Below, piece by piece: positions 1 to 5,377 of a stretch of DNA of 9,181 nt; within the stretch, counting starts at the first letter, position 1, and every line of letters starts with the position of its first letter. This DNA is from Bacilli bacterium (GTDB lineage Bacteria > Bacillota_I > Bacilli_A > RF39 > UBA660), in assembly GCA_017470045.1 (NCBI GenBank), contig JAFUFG010000034.1, positions 1 to 9,181 of the forward strand, written 5' to 3'. The position numbers were made by a program, and so were the translations under genes. The notes under the pieces are model-generated. The model worked only from the letters and a program-made list of their open reading frames with translations. It ran no database searches and was not told the origin of the DNA.

Positions 1-466
1 TAATACTTAATGCAACAGCAGGCTTTCCAGAATTATCTTGTCCTACTCTTGCTGCAACCTTATCACTAAGTACATCACTAGTCATAAGTAAATTGTCATC
101 TGTATCACGGAAACTTAATGTCGCAACCGTAGATAATTGAGTACGTGCAGTTTCTGGATCCGTAACACCAGCCAACTTAACACGAATACGATCGTTTCCT
201 TCCAAAACAATTTCAGGTTCACTAACTCCTAAAGAGTCAATACGTTTCGATAACGTCTTATAAGTTGCTGTTAACTTATCCTTTGTCATCTTAGAACCAT
301 CAATAGATTCTGCTTTATATAGAATCTCAAAACCACCCTGTAAATCTAATCCAAACTTTAAACTAGAAAAAAGTGGCACAAATAAGTAACCTACTAATGC
401 AGTAATTAATAGTAATGCACTAGTAACAATAATTACCCTTTTCTTTCCATTTTTTTTCTTTTTCAT
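1..466 (-). CDS. secD: Protein translocase subunit SecD, N-terminal part (runs off left edge)
   Basis: This is the first 155 codons of SecD, the membrane subunit that works with SecF to help SecYEG/SecA complete protein export. My reading of the reverse strand starts with a lysine-rich stretch (residues 1-10), then one membrane helix at about 11-33, then the family hallmark FGLDLQGG at residues 38-45. The start of the extracytoplasmic P1 domain follows, including the typical segment SKRIDSLGVSEPEI. The ATG at 466 has a GAGGTG ribosome binding site at 475-480, 8 bases upstream. The gene continues beyond base 1, so it is not possible to say whether it is a separate secD or a secDF fusion. It is divergent from the gene at 645. 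The motif and layout make the identification strong. Confidence 0.93.
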   Translation of the reverse strand, partial: MKKKKNGKKRVIIVTSALLLITALVGYLFVPLFSSLKFGLDLQGGFEILYKAESIDGSKMTKDKLTATYKTLSKRIDSLGVSEPEIVLEGNDRIRVKLAGVTDPETARTQLSTVATLSFRDTDDNLLMTSDVLSDKVAARVGQDNSGKPAVALSI

Positions 467-474
467 GTTTTCTT

Positions 475-564
475 CACCTCTATATATTTTATAAAAATTA
501 GATTTTAAAAAGAGCGATGTACCCTCTCTTAGTAAAACATAATTTCATAAACAATTTTATTATA
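475..564 (-). promoter_or_regulatory. Candidate secD promoter and leader
   Basis: A perfect TATAAT lies at 559-564 reading leftward, but no good -35 box sits 16-18 bases upstream of it. A TTGAAA at 575-580 is only 10 bases away. Transcription from here would give a leader of about 85 bases. That leader holds a weak hairpin: AAGAG at 526-530 pairs with CTCTT at 510-514, followed by a short T-run. It ends in the secD ribosome binding site at 475-480. The -10 is seen; promoter activity is inferred. Confidence 0.35.
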
Positions 565-594
565 TCGAAAAACCTTTCAATTTAAAAGAAAATA

Positions 595-624
595 TTGATT
601 TTATTACGAAAAAAATACTAAAAT
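595..624 (+). promoter_or_regulatory. Candidate promoter for the CCxGH protein gene
   Basis: TTGATT at 595-600 and TAAAAT at 619-624 are separated by 18 bases. Transcription would start near 631, which leaves the ATG at 633 with almost no leader and favours the ATG at 645. Both boxes deviate from consensus in a very AT-rich stretch, so this is only a reasonable candidate. Confidence 0.35.
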
Positions 625-644
625 GAAATTAGATGGTGGTTCGA

Positions 645-1355
645 ATGAAAGATAAATATTATAGTGGTCATGTTGACTTTGAAGATATCGAGAAGATGAC
701 CAAAGAAGAAAAAATGATTCTAGCAAAAACCCTATCCGAAGGAAATAAGAAGTTAGAAAGACTATTATTAAATTGCTGGAAACATAAGATTAATACCTTT
801 GCTTGTTGCAAAGGACATGATAAATACAATATGGCATATCTTGGCTTTGTTATTGATGAAAATAGTTTTGATTATACAAATCAATTATTAAATAATTTAG
901 AACCAACCGATTATTCGTTTATATCGATTAGTTCTGCAAATAACGATGTCTTTGATAATCCGAAGGATAATCGATTTGCTATCGATATACAAATTGATTA
1001 TCGGTATTCGAATCATTTATTCGATACTCTTAATTCGTATCTATCAATACGAACTGAAGAAAGAATAAATGAATTATTAAAACATGGTATTCTATTAAAT
1101 CAAATCTTTCTTCAATCCGAAATCAGTACCTGTATTATGAAAAATAATAAAGAAGAAATGCTAATCGATATTACAAAAGCAAAAGAACATAGGCCACCAA
1201 AACTAGATGGAGATTTAGAAAAAAATATTCAGTCCATCAAACAATCCGATACCATATTATGCAATCGCTATAATTGTACCAATGATTCGTTAAAAAGATT
1301 GATTCGATGCTTTTATAAAAACTATAATCCAGACAAAATAAAAAGGAAGAGTTAA
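645..1355 (+). CDS. Hypothetical protein with a CCxGH motif
   Basis: I do not recognise this protein, 236 residues from the chosen start. It looks soluble: no signal peptide or membrane helix is visible. The notable part is residues 44-58, with C44 and then TFACCKGH (C54, C55, H58). This resembles a metal-binding or thiol-active site, and short motifs of this C-C-x-G-H kind occur in uncharacterised bacterial and phage proteins. More cysteines lie near the C-terminus (C206, C211, C222), and the tail is lysine/arginine rich. An ATG at 633 is also in frame but has no ribosome binding site. The ATG at 645 has GGTGG at 635-639, 5 bases upstream, so I prefer it. It is the only plus-strand gene here, divergent from secD and convergent with the recombinase. 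Coding status is well supported by length; function is unknown. Confidence 0.75.
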   Translation: MKDKYYSGHVDFEDIEKMTKEEKMILAKTLSEGNKKLERLLLNCWKHKINTFACCKGHDKYNMAYLGFVIDENSFDYTNQLLNNLEPTDYSFISISSANNDVFDNPKDNRFAIDIQIDYRYSNHLFDTLNSYLSIRTEERINELLKHGILLNQIFLQSEISTCIMKNNKEEMLIDITKAKEHRPPKLDGDLEKNIQSIKQSDTILCNRYNCTNDSLKRLIRCFYKNYNPDKIKRKS

Positions 1356-1367
1356 TCTTCCTTTTTT
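1341..1367. terminator. Two-way intrinsic terminator between convergent genes
   Basis: AAAAGGAAGA at 1341-1350 pairs perfectly over 10 bases with TCTTCCTTTT at 1356-1365, around a 5-base loop (1351-1355). A T-run continues to 1367 on the plus strand. On the minus strand the stem is followed by TATTTT, so it can stop transcription both ways. The stop codons of both convergent genes lie in the loop. Confidence 0.85.
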
Positions 1368-2263
1368 GCTCTAGGAAAGGAATGATAATAAACTTCCTTT
1401 AATCGATCCGTAGTAACATGAGTATAAATTTGAGTTGCTTTAATCGATTCATGACCAAGCAACTTCTGTACTGTTAATAAATCACAACCTTCATTTAATA
1501 AATGAGTCGCAAAACTATGACGAATCATATGAGGAGAAATATTTTTATGAATACTAGTCTTTGAAATAATTTTATCAAGTATAAAACGTACTCCTCTTTC
1601 TGTTAAAGGCCCACCATTATTATTGATAAACAACTCATCAATTCGTTTTTTATTAAGTATAGAATATCCATGATCTAAGTAATTGTGCAATGCCTCTTCA
1701 CAGTATTCTCCATAAGTAACAACTCGCTCTTTATTTCCTTTTCCTAATATGAGAATCGTCTTCGTAGATAAATCAATATCTTTTACTTTAATCGAAACTA
1801 ATTCTCCAACACGCACTCCAGTGGCATATAACATCTCAAGTAATAATCGATCTCTAAGACCAGTTGGAGTACTTAGATCTGGAACAGCAAACAATTCTTC
1901 TAACTCATTATATTCAAAATAACGAGGTAATTTCTTATCTTTCTTTGGTCCACTAACTAAACTAAATACATTACTCTTAACATATCCTTCATTCGCAAGA
2001 TACTTGTAAAATCCTCTTAACGAAGAAAGTTTTCGATCAATACTAACATTATGATCCTTCTTATTATCTTTTAAATACATCAAATAAAAACGTAATTCAT
2101 CATAAGTAACGCTCAAATAATCAATAGACTCCGAATCCATAAATCCGAAAAACTCTACAATATCGCTACGATAATTCGTAATTGTATAATCCGAATAATT
2201 CTTCTGAAACTTTAAATAATCACAATAATTATTTAGTACCTCTTCCCTTTTGATATGCACCAT
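1352..2263 (-). CDS. xerC: Tyrosine recombinase, XerC/XerD type
   Basis: This 303-residue site-specific recombinase has the usual Xer length. The N-terminal SAM-like DNA-binding domain spans about 5-95 (DYLKFQKNYSDYTITNYRSD), and the catalytic domain about 115-295. All catalytic residues are visible: R151 (ATGVRVGE), K175 (GKGNKER), H245 and R248 (HMIRH), H271 (LLGHESI) and the nucleophile Y280 (QIYTHV). Xer proteins resolve chromosome dimers at dif. Position downstream of rbgA-rnhB-topA matches codV/xerC of Bacillus, which is why I use xerC; XerD or a dedicated single Xer remains possible. The ATG at 2263 has only a poor ribosome binding site and lies 35 bases inside the upstream gene, suggesting translational coupling. 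No later in-frame start fits the intact N-terminal domain. No dif-like site or mobile-element neighbour is seen. Confidence 0.92.
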   Translation of the reverse strand: MVHIKREEVLNNYCDYLKFQKNYSDYTITNYRSDIVEFFGFMDSESIDYLSVTYDELRFYLMYLKDNKKDHNVSIDRKLSSLRGFYKYLANEGYVKSNVFSLVSGPKKDKKLPRYFEYNELEELFAVPDLSTPTGLRDRLLLEMLYATGVRVGELVSIKVKDIDLSTKTILILGKGNKERVVTYGEYCEEALHNYLDHGYSILNKKRIDELFINNNGGPLTERGVRFILDKIISKTSIHKNISPHMIRHSFATHLLNEGCDLLTVQKLLGHESIKATQIYTHVTTDRLKEVYYHSFPRAKKED

Positions 2264-3338
2264 CTACTTTCTGTTTATTCTTATAATCATTATATAATAA
2301 ACAGAAATCATATGCACCATTCAAGACACTTTCTTTACTTAAAGATTTTACTAAATCACGATAATCCGCATCCATATCTTCTTGTAAAACAGACATATTT
2401 CCATAAGAATACTGTAACTCTTTTAATTTCATTTTATGGAATAAATACCAATACGCATTTTTTAATACGCGTTTTGAAATCTGCATCTTCTTTGCATCCT
2501 TCTTCTCTACATCAAAATCTAAATTCAAAGAATACTGATTCTCATGATTCGTTATTACGCCACTCTCTAAATTCGTTAACGTTTTTAACGTATACGCTAA
2601 CTTCTCTTCTTTTGGAACAGACAAATCTAACGTTAATTGTCCATTTAAATATTCTGGGCTAGTAATTTGTAATAACTTCTCTTCTAATCCTTGTCTAGAC
2701 TCTAATAATTGTTGATAATGCGTAACATTTGCTTTTAAATTACCATATCGATCAAAATTTGCAAAAGACTCTACAATACTTCTAGAAATTGGATAACTCT
2801 CCATAATCCAAGTATTATGATATTTCAAGAAGTAAGGAGGAGTATTTCTTTGATTACAATCTTTATATAAGTCTACAACCTTCTTTGGAATATTATGAAA
2901 TCCTTCTTGAATAACGCGATAATATTCCGAATTATAATAAAGTTTATTTAAGAATCGGTCATACAAACGTAAATTTTTCTTACTACCTTTTAAATCCGTA
3001 ATTAAGCTTTCGCCAGCAATCTCACGAAAGTAATCCGTTCTCTCTTCCTTGGTATTATATAAAACTTCATGAATACGTATCTTATCTTGTTGATTATTAC
3101 GATAACGTTGCACAATAAAGAATTCGTAATCTTCATTCGGAATATATTGATTCGAATATAATCGTTTCGCTAAAGATTTCGAATCGTTAAAGCGCATTGT
3201 TACTAAGTCAATTGCTTCTAATGGATTTTCTTTCGTAAAAACAGAATCTCCACTTTGTCTATACCATTTACTCATTAGTGGTAATATTCGAAGATCATCT
3301 TGTTTTAAATCTCGAGCAATAAGATAATACTTACTCAT
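2229..3338 (-). CDS. Hypothetical protein co-transcribed with the Xer recombinase
   Basis: I do not recognise this 369-residue protein. It has no signal peptide or membrane helix and is rich in Tyr, Lys, Asn and Leu, so it is probably cytoplasmic. The N-terminus (YYLIARDLKQDDLRILPLMS) is well ordered. The middle has many aromatic residues (RLYDRFLNKLYYNSEYYRV), and the C-terminal third is charged and probably helical. No catalytic motif stands out. The ATG at 3338 follows a G-rich site (GGGGGTAGG, 3344-3352). An out-of-frame three-codon reading frame (ATG TAT GAG TAA) begins at 3342 and overlaps the start, which might affect initiation. It is first in a two-gene unit with the recombinase, overlaps it by 35 bases, and has its own near-consensus promoter. 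Expression together with Xer is inferred; no function is assigned. Confidence 0.8.
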   Translation of the reverse strand: MSKYYLIARDLKQDDLRILPLMSKWYRQSGDSVFTKENPLEAIDLVTMRFNDSKSLAKRLYSNQYIPNEDYEFFIVQRYRNNQQDKIRIHEVLYNTKEERTDYFREIAGESLITDLKGSKKNLRLYDRFLNKLYYNSEYYRVIQEGFHNIPKKVVDLYKDCNQRNTPPYFLKYHNTWIMESYPISRSIVESFANFDRYGNLKANVTHYQQLLESRQGLEEKLLQITSPEYLNGQLTLDLSVPKEEKLAYTLKTLTNLESGVITNHENQYSLNLDFDVEKKDAKKMQISKRVLKNAYWYLFHKMKLKELQYSYGNMSVLQEDMDADYRDLVKSLSKESVLNGAYDFCLLYNDYKNKQKVDGAYQKGRGTK

Positions 3339-3364
3339 ACATACCTACCCCCATTGTTTGCTAT

Positions 3365-3393
3365 ATTATACCATAAAACCCTTTATTTTTCAA
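3365..3393 (-). promoter_or_regulatory. Strong promoter for the hypothetical-xer unit
   Basis: Reading leftward, TTGAAA (3388-3393) is followed after exactly 17 bases by a perfect TATAAT (3365-3370), with TG one base before the -10 (extended -10). Transcription would start near 3358, giving a leader of about 20 bases with the G-rich ribosome binding site. The -35 box starts directly after the T-tract of the lipoprotein gene's terminator. Confidence 0.8.
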
Positions 3394-3394
3394 C

Positions 3395-3419
3395 AAAAAA
3401 AGAGTTCTACGAACTCTTT
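3395..3419 (-). terminator. Terminator of the membrane protein-NUDIX-lipoprotein operon
   Basis: On the minus strand AAAGAGTTC (3411-3419) pairs perfectly with GAACTCTTT (3399-3407) around a 3-base loop, and the Ts run on to 3395. The upstream arm contains the last codons of the lipoprotein gene, and its TAG stop (3407-3409) lies in the loop and arm. The two-gene unit's promoter begins 2 bases after the T-run. Confidence 0.85.
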
Positions 3420-4258
3420 GTATAAACATCTGTTCCTTTTACCAAAGAAGTATTCTTGAAAGTATAACAAGTATCTTCTGATTCGAAATAAGAAAAACAT
3501 ATTTTTTTATCCTTTACTTCAAAAGATTTGCATCCTAAATTAGACATTCCTGATATATGAGTACAATACCCATCAGGAGAAATCGTAATAGTACCACTAC
3601 CATCCTTCAAAGGATTTCCTTTTTTATCCAATAAGTAATAAGTGCCATAAATATTTTTACTTTCTTCTTTTGTAGAATAAGTCTTACTTCCTGTAAATTG
3701 AACATCTTTTTTCGTAGCAAACTCATTATAGTAAGTTGCATATCGATTTGCAGTTACTGCTTCATCTCCAATATAATAAGAGTCCCCATTTCGACTAGCG
3801 ATACTTCTTTCCGTAATTTTATTTCCTGCAAATAAAGCTTTTTGAATAGAACCAACATCAGCACCACCAGAAGCATAATAACTACCATCTGTCTTTAAAT
3901 GCATCATTCCTCTACCATTTAATGGATATCCATAGACAATCTTTTTCTCATAATGAAGAATTAAATAATAACGATCATTTGCATCTACTGCAACAACCAT
4001 TTCTTCATAGCCATCTCCATTTAAATCAACGTAAACATAAGAAGCTGGAACATAATCCATCATCTCAGAATACTGATTCATATACCCATTAAAATTCATC
4101 TCAACACCATTCGAATCAATATAACTACGACTATTTAATAATACTTCCAAATAAACATCCCTTAAATTAACATTCTCTTCTACAATAGGTTGTTCCTTAT
4201 CACTACAACCAGATAATAGAAATAGAAATACAGCTAATAATAAAAGTTTTTTCTTCAT
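3407..4258 (-). CDS. Lipoprotein with an acidic DxNxDG loop
   Basis: A predicted lipoprotein of 283 residues. Lysines 2-4, a hydrophobic stretch and the lipobox LLSGC give lipidation at C18, so it should be anchored outside the membrane. Residues 78-86 (DLNGDGYEE) look like a calcium-binding EF-hand or FG-GAP-style loop in a beta-rich segment. The C-terminal part from about 203 (YGTYYLLDKKGNPL) looks like a small beta-sandwich with four cysteines (C232, C243, C254, C264) that could form two disulfides. An in-frame TTG at 4261 is possible, but the ATG at 4258 sits 6 bases after AGGAGG (4265-4270) and is preferred. It is third in an operon after the membrane protein and NUDIX gene. The exact family is not recognised; the lipoprotein call rests on the clear signal. 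Confidence 0.85.
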   Translation of the reverse strand: MKKKLLLLAVFLFLLSGCSDKEQPIVEENVNLRDVYLEVLLNSRSYIDSNGVEMNFNGYMNQYSEMMDYVPASYVYVDLNGDGYEEMVVAVDANDRYYLILHYEKKIVYGYPLNGRGMMHLKTDGSYYASGGADVGSIQKALFAGNKITERSIASRNGDSYYIGDEAVTANRYATYYNEFATKKDVQFTGSKTYSTKEESKNIYGTYYLLDKKGNPLKDGSGTITISPDGYCTHISGMSNLGCKSFEVKDKKICFSYFESEDTCYTFKNTSLVKGTDVYTKSS

Positions 4259-4264
4259 CAAACC

Positions 4265-4271
4265 CCTCCTA
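4265..4271 (-). promoter_or_regulatory. Stop codon fused to ribosome binding site (NUDIX to lipoprotein)
   Basis: The NUDIX stop TAG (4269-4271) is part of TAGGAGG, whose AGGAGG is the lipoprotein's ribosome binding site. It decides for the ATG at 4258 over the TTG at 4261. The arrangement favours re-initiation by terminating ribosomes. Confidence 0.75.
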
Positions 4272-4832
4272 ATAATCTTTCATCTTTTCTAATAGTCTCT
4301 TATAAATAGGTTTCATCTTTTCTTCACTAGAAGATTCAATTACTTGATCAACAGGAATCCATTTTACTCCACTATTTTCATCTTCCTTCATACGTAAAGC
4401 ATCTTCTTCATCTGCTTCTAATAAATATTCCACATCATAATGCAAATGAGAAGCTACTTGTTTTCCACGTTTTATATGATTATCTACCGTAACAATATTA
4501 AGTCCAAATAATCCATCACTTAAAACTTTTACATTAGAAATGCCAGTTTCTTCTTCCAATTCTTTTTTCGCAACATGAAGAAAATCCGCATCCCCATCTG
4601 CGTGTCCTCCAACCCAAGCCCAAGAATCATAAATATTATGATAAATCATTAGAATCTTGTCATGAGTCTTATTGGTAACCCAAGCAGAAACAGTAAAATG
4701 AAAAGTTTCATTTTCTCGTGTTAATACATCTTCATTCCTCTCAATAGAATGAAGCATTACTCTCTTATCATTTCCTTCTTTTTCATCATATGGTTGATAA
4801 GAAGAGATTAAATCATAAACAATTTTATTCAT
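4269..4832 (-). CDS. NUDIX hydrolase
   Basis: A 187-residue NUDIX-fold hydrolase, expected to cleave a nucleoside diphosphate linked to another group with Mg2+; the substrate cannot be told. The NUDIX box lies at 76-98. G76, the core ELxEEtGI (E91, E94, E95, G97, I98) and thus the metal-binding glutamates are kept. Two signature positions differ: the first Glu is Ala (A82) and the Arg is Lys (K90). The stretch WVGGHADGDAD (73-83) is typical of a clade of NUDIX proteins with an HADGD signature. About 45 extra residues precede the fold. The ATG at 4832 follows AGGAGG by 5 bases. It is the middle gene of the operon, 9 bases from the membrane protein gene and 10 bases from the lipoprotein gene. 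The fold assignment is firm; the role is open. Confidence 0.92.
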   Translation of the reverse strand: MNKIVYDLISSYQPYDEKEGNDKRVMLHSIERNEDVLTRENETFHFTVSAWVTNKTHDKILMIYHNIYDSWAWVGGHADGDADFLHVAKKELEEETGISNVKVLSDGLFGLNIVTVDNHIKRGKQVASHLHYDVEYLLEADEEDALRMKEDENSGVKWIPVDQVIESSSEEKMKPIYKRLLEKMKDY

Positions 4833-4837
4833 AAAAA

Positions 4838-4844
4838 CCTCCTA
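4838..4844 (-). promoter_or_regulatory. Stop codon fused to ribosome binding site (membrane protein to NUDIX)
   Basis: The membrane protein's TAG stop (4842-4844) merges with AGGAGG (4838-4843) as TAGGAGG, 5 bases before the NUDIX ATG. This is the same arrangement as at the next junction of the operon and suggests coupled translation. Confidence 0.75.
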
Positions 4845-5321
4845 GAAAAATAAATATTGAATCAATACAATAACAAGTCCAGATACAACACTAACAGGAA
4901 TTCCAAGAATCATTCCTTTAAGTCCCCCAATAAGATGAAACTTCATATCACTATACTCTTTCATATCTTCCGTACCTTTTATCTTAACTCCCTCGCTATG
5001 ACAAAACCAAAGACAATCAATAATCAAAGCATCATACCAGTTAATAACATTCCAAATAATATAAGTATTGAAAAAAGCTTCTTGAAATTCAGTACATTGA
5101 AAACGAACATACATTAAAACTCCAAATAAAAATCCAAAAAATAGAACTGCAAAAATCTTCTTTGGAATAGAAGAATCTTCCTTTTCAATTAATCCCATCT
5201 CTTCTACCTTTTCACGAATCTTCGTTGGATATCCATGAACCATAAGCAATGGATTCTTTAATGTTAATGTAACAATAACGATTGTAAATATAATACAACC
5301 TATAATAGAAATACCTACCAT
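4842..5321 (-). CDS. Small four-helix membrane protein
   Basis: A 159-residue integral membrane protein with likely helices at about 2-22, 55-72, 83-106 and 132-157. Between helices 1 and 2 is a hydrophilic loop with NPLLMVHGYPTKIREKV, and between 3 and 4 a charged loop (KIKGTEDMKEYSDMKFH). The segment NTYIIWNVINWYDALIIDCLWFC recalls uncharacterised membrane proteins of Clostridia and relatives, but I cannot name a family or function. A longer frame from 5342 is possible. The ATG at 5321 has GAGGTG at 5329-5334, 7 bases upstream, and the promoter -10 at 5341-5346 would otherwise sit on the start codon, so 5321 is preferred. It is the first gene of the operon with the NUDIX hydrolase and the lipoprotein. 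Confidence 0.8.
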   Translation of the reverse strand: MVGISIIGCIIFTIVIVTLTLKNPLLMVHGYPTKIREKVEEMGLIEKEDSSIPKKIFAVLFFGFLFGVLMYVRFQCTEFQEAFFNTYIIWNVINWYDALIIDCLWFCHSEGVKIKGTEDMKEYSDMKFHLIGGLKGMILGIPVSVVSGLVIVLIQYLFF

Positions 5322-5340
5322 AAAAAAACACCTCATTATC

Positions 5341-5349
5341 ATTATAACA
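5341..5349 (-). promoter_or_regulatory. Extended -10 promoter of the membrane protein operon
   Basis: Reading leftward, TGTTATAAT contains a perfect TATAAT (5341-5346) with an upstream TG (extended -10). No -35 match is found at 15-18 bases. It begins right after the T-tract of the zinc-ribbon gene's terminator. Transcription would start near 5334, giving a very short leader of about 14 bases that begins at the ribosome binding site. Confidence 0.6.
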
Positions 5350-5377
5350 AAAAAAGAAGCTTTTCGACTTCTTTTTT
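5349..5377. terminator. Terminator after the zinc-ribbon gene
   Basis: AAAAAAGAAG (5350-5359) pairs with CTTCTTTTTT (5368-5377) over 10 bases around an 8-base loop (5360-5367). On the minus strand it ends in a 7-base T-run. It overlaps the TAA stop (5376-5378) of the zinc-ribbon gene. Runs on both sides would also allow stopping in the other direction, though only minus-strand genes are present here. Confidence 0.8.

Noticed and set aside
633..644. Start of the CCxGH gene at the ATG at 633
   Set aside because: There is no ribosome binding site upstream, and the predicted transcript start lies at about 631. GGTGG 5 bases before the ATG at 645 fits better.
1352..2263. Tyrosine recombinase as part of a prophage, integron or conjugative element
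   Set aside because: It has standard Xer length and motifs and a place in a conserved housekeeping order. No phage, transposase or att-like repeats are visible.
2255..2662. Open plus-strand frame of 135 codons
   Set aside because: It lies fully antisense to the 369-residue gene, has no ribosome binding site, and its composition (many His, Asn, Leu, Ser) is what reverse reading of AT-rich coding DNA gives.
4857..5117. Open plus-strand frame of 86 codons
   Set aside because: It is antisense to the membrane protein gene, rich in Asn/Lys/Ile by composition, with no ribosome binding site or motif.
5322..5342. Start of the membrane protein gene at the ATG at 5342
   Set aside because: The -10 box sits at 5341-5346 and the GAGGTG site lies downstream of this ATG, so the start at 5321 is favoured.
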